This document shows, piece by piece, positions 23,630 through 32,134 of a stretch of 55,164 nucleotides of DNA. Numbering within the stretch: position 1 is the stretch's first letter; every line of letters begins with the position of its first letter. The position numbers were made by a program, and so were the translations under genes. The notes under the pieces are model-generated. The model saw nothing but the letters and a program-made list of their open reading frames with translations, did not search any database and was not told where the DNA came from. The DNA is from CANHVK01 sp046304235 (GTDB taxonomy: Bacteria > Bacteroidota > Bacteroidia > Flavobacteriales_D > Crocinitomicaceae): positions 1 to 55,164 of the forward strand of contig JBKCEW010000170.1 in the NCBI GenBank assembly GCA_046304235.1. The letters run 5' to 3'.

Positions 23630-26600
23630 CGTAAAAGCGCAACATGTCCAGTTAATTCTTTACGTTCCTCTCTATCTGTCAAGTATTTTACTTTCCATGT
23701 ATATATATCATTTGGACAAAGTTGATTTTGATAAGTACCATCCCAACCTTCATCCAGGGTATTTATTGTTTTTAATAATTCACCCCATCGATTATAGATA
23801 GTCATTTCAAATTCTCGAATATTTAAACCCACTCCTTTGAAAATAGAATTTCCATTTTTGCTATCTGGGTAAAATGCATTTGGTATATATACTGTTGCTT
23901 CAAAATCTAAATAAATTAAAGCTGAATCTCGACAATTATTTTCATCATTAACAATGATTGAATAGGATTGATTTTTAAAAATGGATGCGCTGACGGTAAA
24001 ACTTGAATCGTTTGATAAGTAAAGATTCGGATTCCATTTTATTGATTTTAAATCATTTCCTGTAACATGAACAATTGCTGGATTTTGCCAAGTAGCTTGC
24101 TCTAATATTGAAGCTTTAAATTTTGTTTTTGGATAAATCGAAATAGTTGTTTTTTTTGTGTCTCTACAACCTAATTCATCTTTGCCTATTAGAAAATAAT
24201 CAGTTTTTATCTTGGGTGAAACTTTAAGTTCATTTGTTTTTTGTTGAATTTTTGAATAATCATAATTCTGCCATTCATACGTTTTCATATTACTTCCTGT
24301 AAGCATTACACTATCGCCAAAACATATAATGGTATCTTTTGAAATTTTTAAAAAAGGAATTCTCAAACTAATTGAAAAGGTTTCCGTTTTTTTTCCACAA
24401 GGATCATCATAACTTATTGCATATATTTTATCAGTTTTAGGTTTTAAATAGATGAAATTTTTATTTCTGTAAGATTCATCTGAAGGTGTGATCGTAAAGT
24501 TACTTACATATTTGGTGTTAACTTTAATACTATCTCCGTAACATATAACAGTATCATTGAACGAAATAAGTTTACTTGAAGGAGTTAGTACTGCTATGTG
24601 CAAACTATCTTTTATTGGACAACCATCAAGTGTATTTGCTGAAAAAAACAATGTTTTATTGCTTGTTGGAGAAATAGATAATTCACTTTTATTTTTCCAT
24701 TCAGGATGGTTTACCCAGTCTACAATGGAAACCTGTCCAATGTTTATATTCACTTCTTCACCTAAACAGATAGAAATGTCATGTACAAAGTCAAGTTGAT
24801 TTGCTAGTTTTTCAAATCTAAATTCGTAATTTGTTGATGTACAATTTTCTATGGTGGTGCCTATCACCGTCATTGGAGGGGTTATTTTGATAGTAAGTTT
24901 GTTTTTTGTTTCATTTATTGTGTTATTTAATGAGTTTTTCCAAGTGTAAGTAGCATTATCAATTTTATCCATTTCTAATGTAATTAAAGTGTCCTTACAG
25001 AGATAGGTTATTGGAATGGTTTTATTTTTAGAAGCAATTTTAACAGTAATATCAATATAGGTAGTATCAGGTAAAACACAGTTTTTTGAATCACGTGCAA
25101 TTAATTGAACTTTATATTGTCCTTCATTTTTAAATACATGTGTGGGATTTTTTTCTTCTGATGTTGATTTATCACCAAAATCCCATTCGAATGTATCTGC
25201 TGATTTGCTTTTATTTGTGAAAATAATCTCTCCTCCTGAACAAATAATTGAATCACTTGCACTTGCTTCTGCTTGAATTTTATTTAATTCTATTTTGAAT
25301 GCAGCTAAATTACAATTAGGGCTTTTATTTTCTTCAGACCAAACACCAGTAGTAGTTGTAAAACCTGAAGGGTTTCCTCCACAACCACCACATACTGCAT
25401 GATAAATTCCTCCTTTTTTATCAAATCTACATGTTCCTCCATCCACATGCGCACCAAAACTTCCAACACCACCAAAGAAAGTACCGTATTTTAAATTTTC
25501 ACCATCATTATTTAGAACAGCGATATAGAAATTATCACCTTCTGTTGTTTTTTGAATAGCATCTTCAGTTACTGGAAAATTTAAGGTGCTACTATTCATA
25601 GCATGTTCCTCATACTGATTCACTGAACTACCCCATCCAGCTAAAAATATGTCATTACATTCTGAAACTAAAAATGCAGTAGGGGATATTTCTACAAATC
25701 CACTCTGACCTCCAATAGTAGTACTCCATAAAAATTGAGATAGGTCTTGGTTAAATTTTGAAATGAATTGTCCTGAATTTGGATTTCCATATTTACCACT
25801 TGAAATCCCAACTTTTCCTTCTGTTTGACCCAATAAATACGTGTTTAGTTGTGCGTCTAATTGAACAAAATATACTTGGTCATAACTCGAAGTTCCTATA
25901 TATCTAAAAGATTCAAAATTATATGATTGATTATTTATTATTCCAATATAACCATCAGCCGATCCTCCTAGATAATTGTTTTTTATTTTCGATTTGATAG
26001 ATACTACTTCATTTGATGTTGTACCGCCAGATATGTATATTTTATTATTTGATTTACTGTATTGTATAGAGTTACCTGTTTCTTCGCCTAAACCTCCAAG
26101 ATAACTTGAGAATAATAACTGATCCAAATTTGGAGAAAGTTTTAAAACGATTGCGTCGTTATTTCCATTCATTGAATTTTGGAATGCATTTTTTATTGGG
26201 AAATCAATGGAATTTGTAGTACTCATAACCAAAACTTCTTCCTGAGAAGTTAGATTTATTTCCCCTCTAAAATTGTCTCCATAATTATAGATTAAGTCTC
26301 CTTTACTAATTCCATCGTTATTCGTCCCACCAATAAATGTAGAAGCAACTAATTTATCTCCATTTTGATTAAATCGCGTGATGAAAATATCGGAACCTGT
26401 AAAATAAAAATCCATCGTTTTAAATTCACTACCTCCATTATATGTTTTATCAAAGGCATTTGATGTTATCGGAAAATCAGATGAACTTGTAGCACCAAAA
26501 ATCAATAATTCATTATTTTTATTTACAATTATACTATTTGGAGTCTCATTTCCACTTCCACCTAAATAGCTAGAATAGAGTAATTTTTTCCCATCTTTTG

Positions 26601-27579
26601 AAAATTTAGAAATAGTAACATCAAAGCCTGGAATTGTATTTACAATAATTCCGTTGTTTGAAATTTGATAAACTTCACCAGCGTGATAATTAATATCAAA
26701 AACACCTGGAGTGGTAGGATAACCTATTCCAAAGCAAATCCCAGCAGTATAAAGATTCCCCTCTTCATCGTTTGTTGCTGTAAATCCCCAGTTGTCCGAT
26801 GTTGAACCAGTAAAAGAAGAGAAAATCAATTCAGGATCGATAACTAAAGGTAAACTTCTGTCGTAATCATTTGGAAAAGAATAAGTAATGATATTTTCAT
26901 TTAAATTGAATTCGATATCCACTTCTTTAATTGAATTGTCATCTAATACATTCCAAGCTTTAGGTTTTTTTTCAATTATTTCACCGAATATATTTTTATG
27001 GTGTAAATTCCCCTCTTTATCTATAAAACTTCCATTGGTACCTTCCGTTTTTTGTTTAATCTCCTTTACATCTGCATTTGGCAAAACATAAAAACTATAT
27101 TTAAATTTTTGATCATCAGTTGATAATTCCAAATCGATGCCTTTGTATATTGAATTATAACGAATTGAATTATTGCCATAGGAGCGATTTGTTGACACTT
27201 CTGTTTTAAAAAAGGTCTTATAATGATTTGATGTTTTACCTGTTGAGTAATGATTTGTTAATCTTGCATTTAAAAATTTTGTTTTAATCGTTTGTCCTTT
27301 CAAAATAGGTGAAGGCTCAATATTTTTGAATTTTTCTCGTTTATTTCTAGATTCATGATGATGTTTTCTAGGTGATTCAAAGAAACTGAAAGTAAAACCT
27401 TCATTATCTATAAAAAAATCGCCTTGATCAATATCAATTTGATATTGAACTGTATTAGGATATTGTCCTACATTCGTAAACATCCATATAGGCTCATTCT
27501 CTATACCAAACACGAAATTTTGTTGTGTGAAAACCAACAAAGTCAGTAATTTAAATATGTTTACAAAACAAAATTTCAT
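23626..27579 (-). CDS. Giant secreted protein with T9SS type B (gliding motility) C-terminus
   Basis: This 1317-aa protein is a cell-surface or secreted protein. It has a signal peptide (about 1-25) and an N-terminal DUF7948-like region (about 30-250). SBBP-type propeller repeats follow (about 250-760) with SSYLGGSGNET, GATSSSDFPIT and similar motifs. A PKD domain with EWDFGDKSTSEEKNPTHVFKNEGQYKV comes next (about 790-870), then beta-rich Ig-like repeats. The gliding-motility CTD (about 1225-1317) shows YIPNAFYPD, WGELLKT, WDGTYQNQLCPNDIYTWKV and the ending HVALLR. The CTD directs export through the T9SS. Its ligand is unknown. It is single, with its promoter facing the rhodanese cluster. Confidence 0.85.
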   Translation of the reverse strand: MKFCFVNIFKLLTLLVFTQQNFVFGIENEPIWMFTNVGQYPNTVQYQIDIDQGDFFIDNEGFTFSFFESPRKHHHESRNKREKFKNIEPSPILKGQTIKTKFLNARLTNHYSTGKTSNHYKTFFKTEVSTNRSYGNNSIRYNSIYKGIDLELSTDDQKFKYSFYVLPNADVKEIKQKTEGTNGSFIDKEGNLHHKNIFGEIIEKKPKAWNVLDDNSIKEVDIEFNLNENIITYSFPNDYDRSLPLVIDPELIFSSFTGSTSDNWGFTATNDEEGNLYTAGICFGIGYPTTPGVFDINYHAGEVYQISNNGIIVNTIPGFDVTISKFSKDGKKLLYSSYLGGSGNETPNSIIVNKNNELLIFGATSSSDFPITSNAFDKTYNGGSEFKTMDFYFTGSDIFITRFNQNGDKLVASTFIGGTNNDGISKGDLIYNYGDNFRGEINLTSQEEVLVMSTTNSIDFPIKNAFQNSMNGNNDAIVLKLSPNLDQLLFSSYLGGLGEETGNSIQYSKSNNKIYISGGTTSNEVVSIKSKIKNNYLGGSADGYIGIINNQSYNFESFRYIGTSSYDQVYFVQLDAQLNTYLLGQTEGKVGISSGKYGNPNSGQFISKFNQDLSQFLWSTTIGGQSGFVEISPTAFLVSECNDIFLAGWGSSVNQYEEHAMNSSTLNFPVTEDAIQKTTEGDNFYIAVLNNDGENLKYGTFFGGVGSFGAHVDGGTCRFDKKGGIYHAVCGGCGGNPSGFTTTTGVWSEENKSPNCNLAAFKIELNKIQAEASASDSIICSGGEIIFTNKSKSADTFEWDFGDKSTSEEKNPTHVFKNEGQYKVQLIARDSKNCVLPDTTYIDITVKIASKNKTIPITYLCKDTLITLEMDKIDNATYTWKNSLNNTINETKNKLTIKITPPMTVIGTTIENCTSTNYEFRFEKLANQLDFVHDISICLGEEVNINIGQVSIVDWVNHPEWKNKSELSISPTSNKTLFFSANTLDGCPIKDSLHIAVLTPSSKLISFNDTVICYGDSIKVNTKYVSNFTITPSDESYRNKNFIYLKPKTDKIYAISYDDPCGKKTETFSISLRIPFLKISKDTIICFGDSVMLTGSNMKTYEWQNYDYSKIQQKTNELKVSPKIKTDYFLIGKDELGCRDTKKTTISIYPKTKFKASILEQATWQNPAIVHVTGNDLKSIKWNPNLYLSNDSSFTVSASIFKNQSYSIIVNDENNCRDSALIYLDFEATVYIPNAFYPDSKNGNSIFKGVGLNIREFEMTIYNRWGELLKTINTLDEGWDGTYQNQLCPNDIYTWKVKYLTDREERKELTGHVALLR

Positions 27580-27674
27580 AGAAATATAAAAATAGTTATT
27601 TGTATCTAATCAAAAATATTTAATCAAAAATATTCTATGTAACATTAGTGACGAATTAAAACAGATTTGGTTTC

Positions 27675-27682
27675 TACTTTTG
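27675..27682 (+). promoter_or_regulatory. Possible -7 box of the rhodanese cluster
   Basis: TACTTTTG at 27675-27682 matches TAnnTTTG, with the start codon only 14 bp further. The -33 element is not clear. If used, the leader would be very short. Confidence 0.4.
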
Positions 27683-27695
27683 AAGAAAAAAAGTT

Positions 27696-27941
27696 ATGGA
27701 AACAAAAACAATTATTGATGTAAGAACTCCAGCAGAATTTATGGGAGGACATGTTGCAGGAAGTATTAATATTCCTCTAAGTGATATCACAACAAAATTA
27801 GATGAAATAAAAAAAATGAATCAACCTATTATTTTGTGTTGTGCTAGTGGAGGTAGAAGTGGACAAGCGACCATGTTTTTAAAACAACATGGAGTAAATT
27901 GTTCTAATGGTGGTAGTTGGTTAGATGTAAATTCTTTATAG
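27696..27941 (+). CDS. Single-domain rhodanese (81 aa)
   Basis: This small protein is one rhodanese domain. The active-site loop is CCASGGRS with catalytic Cys49 and Arg54, preceded by DVRTPAEFMGGHVAGSINIPL, the typical N-terminal half. Rhodaneses transfer sulfane sulfur to thiols. The extra Cys48 next to the catalytic one is unusual and is shared with the following gene. No signal peptide, so cytoplasmic. It is followed by a second rhodanese after one base and a third after a further 2 bp, all in one operon. Confidence 0.9.
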   Translation: METKTIIDVRTPAEFMGGHVAGSINIPLSDITTKLDEIKKMNQPIILCCASGGRSGQATMFLKQHGVNCSNGGSWLDVNSL

Positions 27942-27942
27942 T

Positions 27943-28251
27943 ATGATATCAAAAATCAAAAATTTATTGTTTGGACCATCAGTTGATTATAAACAATTAT
28001 TAGCTAATGGTGGCATTATTTTAGATGTTAGAACAAAAGGTGAATTTGGTGGTGGTAACATTAAAGGTTCTAAAAATGTACCTTTAGATTCATTATCCTC
28101 TTATTTGGGTAAACTTGATAAAAACACACCTCTAATTACTTGTTGTGCTTCTGGAATAAGAAGTGGCGCAGCTAAAAATTTATTAAAATCGAATGGTTTT
28201 AAACAAGTATATAATGGTGGAAGCTGGATGAGTCTACAAAATAAAATTTAA
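27943..28251 (+). CDS. Single-domain rhodanese (102 aa)
   Basis: Rhodanese domain with ILDVRTKGEFGGGNIKGSKNVPLDS and the active-site loop CCASGIRS (Cys68 catalytic, Cys67 adjacent). It starts with a short leader (MISKIKNLLFG) that may be partly membrane-interacting, but no clear signal peptide is present. Cytoplasmic sulfur carrier or detoxification role is likely. It is separated by 1 bp from the upstream rhodanese and by 2 bp from the next gene, so translational coupling is expected. The second domain shares CC with the first but diverges elsewhere, so they are not a recent duplication. Confidence 0.88.
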   Translation: MISKIKNLLFGPSVDYKQLLANGGIILDVRTKGEFGGGNIKGSKNVPLDSLSSYLGKLDKNTPLITCCASGIRSGAAKNLLKSNGFKQVYNGGSWMSLQNKI

Positions 28252-28253
28252 TA

Positions 28254-28961
28254 ATGAGGATTTATTTTAAAATAATGATGCTGTTTCTGATTTTAGGAAC
28301 AGCATCTTGTGGTTCAGGTAATTCTAATAGTGCATATGCACAACTTGATGCGAAAAAATTTCAAGAAAAATGGGAGAAAGAAAAGACTTCATCCGTTTTG
28401 ATTGATGTTAGAACGATCGAGGAATACAATGGTGGCCATATTGAATCTGCTAAAAATATCGATTTTAATAGTTCTAATTTTGAATCAGAAATAACAAAAA
28501 TTGATAGGGAAAAAACTGTTTTTGTTTATTGTTTAAGCGGTGGAAGAAGTTCAGCAGCAGCATCATTTTTAGAAAAAAAAGGGTTTAAAAATGTGATTGA
28601 ATTGGTAGGAGGTATGATGGCTTGGAGATCAGAAGGTTTACCCGAAACGAAACTTAATTCCCAAAAAGAGCGTTCTAACTTTGTGGATTTTATTGCAAAA
28701 AATGAATTAGTACTAGTTGATTTTTATGCAGATTGGTGCGCTCCTTGTAAAAAAATGAAACCTATTTTAAATGATTTTTCAACTACTAATACAATTTCTA
28801 TTTTGCCTTTAAATGCTGATATTGAACAACAATTAGTATCTAAATTTAGTGTTGTTAATCTTCCAACATTAGTTTTAATAAAAAGTGGCAAGGAAGTTTG
28901 GAGAGGTGAAGGATATCATTCAAAAGATCAATTGCTTGAAATTATAAACCGATATAAATAA
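28254..28961 (+). CDS. Lipoprotein rhodanese-thioredoxin fusion
   Basis: This 235-aa protein has a signal segment with lipobox (TASC, Cys19), then a rhodanese domain (about 30-132, catalytic Cys93 in VYCLSGGRSS) and a thioredoxin domain (about 138-235, active site WCAPC, Cys162 and Cys165). It is probably anchored in the periplasmic face of the inner or outer membrane. The pairing suggests that sulfur taken up by the rhodanese is reduced by the thioredoxin half. Similar fusions exist in Bacteroidetes. It is the third gene in the rhodanese operon; tRNA-Leu follows 32 bp later. Confidence 0.9.
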   Translation: MRIYFKIMMLFLILGTASCGSGNSNSAYAQLDAKKFQEKWEKEKTSSVLIDVRTIEEYNGGHIESAKNIDFNSSNFESEITKIDREKTVFVYCLSGGRSSAAASFLEKKGFKNVIELVGGMMAWRSEGLPETKLNSQKERSNFVDFIAKNELVLVDFYADWCAPCKKMKPILNDFSTTNTISILPLNADIEQQLVSKFSVVNLPTLVLIKSGKEVWRGEGYHSKDQLLEIINRYK

Positions 28962-28967
28962 AAATAG

Positions 28968-28975
28968 TATTTTTG
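28968..28975 (+). promoter_or_regulatory. Possible -7 box for tRNA-Leu
   Basis: TATTTTTG at 28968-28975 matches TAnnTTTG and lies 19 bp before the tRNA start. The -33 TTG is not well placed, so confidence is moderate. Confidence 0.4.
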
Positions 28976-28993
28976 TCTCCTATTTTACAATAA

Positions 28994-29075
28994 GCCCACG
29001 TGGTGAAATTGGTAGACATGCCATCTTGAGGGGGTGGTGCCATTAGGTGTGCTGGTTCGAATCCAGTCGTGGGCA
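28994..29075 (+). tRNA. tRNA-Leu (anticodon GAG)
   Basis: The acceptor stem GCCCACG pairs with CGTGGGC. The D-arm, an anticodon stem CCATC/GGTGG around the loop TTGAGGG, a 13-nt variable arm and the T-arm with TTCGAAT are all visible. The anticodon GAG reads CTC/CTT. The CCA end is not encoded. Position is between the rhodanese operon and a convergent lipoprotein gene. Confidence 0.93.
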
Positions 29076-29076
29076 C

Positions 29077-29107
29077 AAAAGGTTAATCATTTTTGGTTAA
29101 CCTTTTT
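29077..29107. terminator. Bidirectional terminator after tRNA-Leu
   Basis: AAAAGGTTAA (29077-29086) and TTAACCTTTT (29097-29106) form a perfect stem with a 10-nt loop and T-runs on the plus strand (and A/T on the minus). It ends the tRNA transcript and probably also the convergent lipoprotein gene. Confidence 0.7.
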
Positions 29108-29601
29108 TATTCACAATAACACCATTCTTTTAATTTTTGTGATGAACTACCATCTTCTGAATAAAGTTTATAGTCATGGTCTATACAAATCCCTACATAA
29201 AGTATATTTTTTTTAAAGTCGATATCAATCATTGAATGGTTGCAACAAGCATCATGCGCTCTGTATATCCAACAAGAAAAGCGATTGTTTTTTACTTCCG
29301 TAGGAGTACTTCCTGTTAAATTGTCCATAAACTTGAAATTCTCGTCACCAACGAGTTGAATGATTCTTTCTTTTAACTTTGGAATTTTAAGCATCTCAAA
29401 GTCAAAAGCGTATTCATTGTTGTATTTTTTCAAATAATCTAAATTTTCTTTTTTTAGATTGATGTGCTTCGGCTTAATAAAAATGGCAATTTTTTTCTTG
29501 TCTTCAGATTCAATTTCTTTAGAAGGTTTATTATTCATGCTTTCATTGCAAGAAGTGAAAAGTAAATAAAAAAATAAGAGAATTAAATTATATTTATTCA
29601 T
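29107..29601 (-). CDS. Hypothetical lipoprotein
   Basis: This 164-aa protein has a lipobox (LFTSC, Cys18) and a charged mature part. It carries a cluster of cysteines in the second half (around FSCWIYRAHDACCNH and WCYC), which suggests disulfides or metal binding. No known family is recognised. It is read convergently with the tRNA, and its end overlaps the terminator. A palindrome at 29642-29667 separates it from pckA upstream. Confidence 0.55.
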   Translation of the reverse strand: MNKYNLILLFFYLLFTSCNESMNNKPSKEIESEDKKKIAIFIKPKHINLKKENLDYLKKYNNEYAFDFEMLKIPKLKERIIQLVGDENFKFMDNLTGSTPTEVKNNRFSCWIYRAHDACCNHSMIDIDFKKNILYVGICIDHDYKLYSEDGSSSQKLKEWCYCE

Positions 29602-29641
29602 GTTGATTTATAAATGATTACATTCAAATATTTACAAACAA

Positions 29642-29667
29642 AAAGAGCTGTCAATTGACAGCTCTTT
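29642..29667. terminator. Perfect palindromic terminator after pckA
   Basis: AAAGAGCTGTCAA and TTGACAGCTCTTT form a 13-bp arm pair with no spacer, flanked by A and T runs. It lies 21 bp after the pckA stop on the minus strand and 41 bp upstream of the 164-aa lipoprotein start, so it probably ends pckA transcription. Confidence 0.75.
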
Positions 29668-29687
29668 AATTTATAATTAGATGTTAA

Positions 29688-31304
29688 TTATACAGTTTGC
29701 TTCACTTTTGGAGCAGCTGCTAAAATATCAGCAGATGTTTCAGAAGCAAATTGCTCAAAGTTTCTTACGAATTGTCCAGCTAAATTATTAGCAGTATCAT
29801 CATAAGCATTTTTGTCAGCCCAAGTAGTTCTTGGATTCAAAATTTCAGCAGGAACACCTTCACAAGAAGTTGGAATAGCTAAATCAAATACAGGTAACTT
29901 ATCGTATGTGACATTATTTAATTTACCTTCTAAAGCAGCTGTAATCATTGCTCTAGTGTAAGATAATTTCATTCTGCTACCAACACCATATGAACCACCA
30001 GTCCATCCTGTGTTGATTAACCAAACTTTGATATCTGTTCCTTCTAATTTCTCACCTAATAATTTAGCATATTTTGCAGGGTGTAAAGGTAAAAATGCTT
30101 TACCAAAACATGCAGAGAAAGTAGTTGTAGGTTCAGTGATACCCATTTCAGTTCCAGCAACTTTTGCTGTATAACCAGACATAAAGTGGTACATCGCTTG
30201 TTCTTTCGTTAAACGAGAGATTGGAGGCAATACACCAAATGCATCAGCAGTTAAAAAGAAAATATTTTTAGGTGTTGAACCAATCGATGGAGTAACGATG
30301 TTATCAATATGATGAATTGGGTATGATACACGTGTATTTTCTGTAATAGATCCATCTGTATAGTCAGGTGTAGAAGTAGTATCAACAAAACCAATATTTT
30401 CTAAAATAGCACCAAATTTAATCGCATCATAAATTTGCGGCTCTTTTTCTTTTGATAAGTCTATTGTTTTTGCATAACAACCTCCTTCGAAGTTGAATAC
30501 TGTATTATCTGACCAGCCATGCTCATCATCACCAATCAGTCTTCTGTTTGGATCTGAAGACAAAGTTGTTTTTCCTGTTCCTGAAAGACCAAAGAAAATT
30601 GCAGTATCACCATCTTTACCAATGTTTGCAGAACAATGCATTGATAAAACATTTTTTTCATGAGGTAATAAATAGTTTAATACAGAGAAAATCCCTTTTT
30701 TCATTTCACCTGTATATCCTGTACCACCAATAAGAATCATTTTCTTTGTGAAGTTCAAGATAGCGAAGTTGTGTTGACGAGTTCCATCAATCGCAGGATC
30801 TGCTTTGAAACCTGGAGCACAAACAATATGCCATTCAGCTTCAAAATTTTCGATTTCAGCATCTGTTGGTCTTAAGAACATGTTGTAACAAAACATATTT
30901 GACCAAGGAAATTCAGCTACAACACGAAGATTCAAACGGTGCGCATCATCTGCACATGCATAAGCATCTCTTACGTAAACGTCTTTGTCTGTTAAGTAAG
31001 ATTTCATTCTGTTGTAAAGAGAGTCAAATTTCTCAGTTGAAAACTTGATGTTAACATCCCCCCACCATACTGAATTTTCAGTTTTTTCATCAAATACTAC
31101 GAAACGATCTTTTGGAGATCTACCTGTAAATTCACCAGTTTCAATCGCAATAGCACCAGTGTCTGTTAAAACACCTTGTCCATTGATAATTGTGTCTTCT
31201 ACTAGTTCAGCAGGTGTTAAGTTCCAAAACACGTTTCCTAAGTTGGTTAAACCTATAGAATCGTTCAAATTGGCATGTTTTCCGCGTTTACCAAATTCGT
31301 TCAT
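29688..31304 (-). CDS. pckA: Phosphoenolpyruvate carboxykinase (ATP)
   Basis: PEPCK converts oxaloacetate to PEP in gluconeogenesis, using ATP. The 538-aa protein has all landmarks of the ATP form: the P-loop GLSGTGKTT (239-247), GDDEHGWSD with metal-binding residues, HCSANIG, the RSPKDRF substrate site (62-68) and the late NTGWTGGSYGVGSRM. Cytoplasmic, monomer or small oligomer, length normal. A matching promoter lies on the minus strand at 31345-31375, and a perfect palindromic terminator lies at 29642-29667, so it is likely a single-gene transcript. Confidence 0.97.
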   Translation of the reverse strand: MNEFGKRGKHANLNDSIGLTNLGNVFWNLTPAELVEDTIINGQGVLTDTGAIAIETGEFTGRSPKDRFVVFDEKTENSVWWGDVNIKFSTEKFDSLYNRMKSYLTDKDVYVRDAYACADDAHRLNLRVVAEFPWSNMFCYNMFLRPTDAEIENFEAEWHIVCAPGFKADPAIDGTRQHNFAILNFTKKMILIGGTGYTGEMKKGIFSVLNYLLPHEKNVLSMHCSANIGKDGDTAIFFGLSGTGKTTLSSDPNRRLIGDDEHGWSDNTVFNFEGGCYAKTIDLSKEKEPQIYDAIKFGAILENIGFVDTTSTPDYTDGSITENTRVSYPIHHIDNIVTPSIGSTPKNIFFLTADAFGVLPPISRLTKEQAMYHFMSGYTAKVAGTEMGITEPTTTFSACFGKAFLPLHPAKYAKLLGEKLEGTDIKVWLINTGWTGGSYGVGSRMKLSYTRAMITAALEGKLNNVTYDKLPVFDLAIPTSCEGVPAEILNPRTTWADKNAYDDTANNLAGQFVRNFEQFASETSADILAAAPKVKQTV

Positions 31305-31344
31305 ACGTACTTTTATTTTATAGCTTTCGCTTTGATTTAGGGTG

Positions 31345-31375
31345 CAAAATTACACGAATTAAATTTAATCCTCAA
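31345..31375 (-). promoter_or_regulatory. Bacteroidetes-type promoter of pckA
   Basis: Read on the minus strand, TTG (31375-31373) is followed after exactly 20 bp by TAATTTTG (31352-31345). This matches TTTG-N19/21-TAnnTTTG. It leaves a leader of about 35 nt before the pckA start at 31304. Confidence 0.7.
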
Positions 31376-31450
31376 TTTTTTTTTCTCGATTTTCAAACAT
31401 TTATCATGTTGACAGGATTAAATCTGTTGAAAACTTAAAAAACAAAGATA

Positions 31451-32134
31451 CTAGTCAATAAATTCAATTAATTTATCAATAGCCATTCTAGCATTGTTTT
31501 TTATTTCTAATAAACTTGCATCTTGCATATAACAGGGAGCACAAATAATTTTATTGTCTGTATCTATTGAAATCTCATTTATCCCCGTCTCTATAGATTT
31601 TCCTCCATTTTTATCTACACCATTATGAAATGCTGAAATATCGTAGGGTGATTTTTCTTTTGAAGTGCCCAAGGAAAGTGTTGGTGAAAATCTACTGTCT
31701 TTTAGTGCTAAAGACAATAAAATAGGACTGACACACAATGCAACGATTGGTTTTCCAACATTAATTAGATTTACTAATAATAATTTAACCTCCGGGATTA
31801 TTTCACTTTCTGAACCTTGAAAAGCCCAATTTGAAAGGTTTTTGGCATTTCCGAATCCACCTGGAATAACTAATCCATCTATTTCTGCTGGTGAAATGGT
31901 TTGAATATTAACCACGTTGCCACGCATTATTCTTGCAGATTCAATCATCATATTTCTTGTTTCATGCATTTCTGAACCATCGAGGTGATTAATTACATGA
32001 TATTGATTTTTATCGATTGAAATACCCACATATTCAATTCCTTTTTCTTCAAGGGCAATCATTGCGGCAATTGTTTCTTGAATTTCAGAGCCGTCATATA
32101 CACCACAACCTGACAATAAAATTCCAACTTTCAT
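31451..32134 (-). CDS. elbB: ElbB-like glyoxalase / DJ-1/PfpI family protein
   Basis: This 227-aa protein matches the ElbB (ES1) subfamily of DJ-1/PfpI: VGILLSGCGVYDGSEIQE, VIPGGFGNAKNLSNWAFQGS, and a nucleophile elbow VALCVSPILL with Cys134. ElbB was first annotated as a late-isoprenoid protein; E. coli ElbB has glyoxalase-like activity in vitro. Cytoplasmic. The 1-bp spacing to the S1-domain gene downstream on the plus coordinate (32135) implies a shared minus-strand transcript, in which the S1 protein comes first. Confidence 0.88.
   Translation of the reverse strand: MKVGILLSGCGVYDGSEIQETIAAMIALEEKGIEYVGISIDKNQYHVINHLDGSEMHETRNMMIESARIMRGNVVNIQTISPAEIDGLVIPGGFGNAKNLSNWAFQGSESEIIPEVKLLLVNLINVGKPIVALCVSPILLSLALKDSRFSPTLSLGTSKEKSPYDISAFHNGVDKNGGKSIETGINEISIDTDNKIICAPCYMQDASLLEIKNNARMAIDKLIEFID

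Noticed and set aside
30326..30337. ATACACGTGTAT palindrome as a parS site
   Set aside because: It lies inside pckA, is only 12 bp and lacks the GTTTC/GAAAC flanks of a parS site. A chance palindrome is the simpler view.
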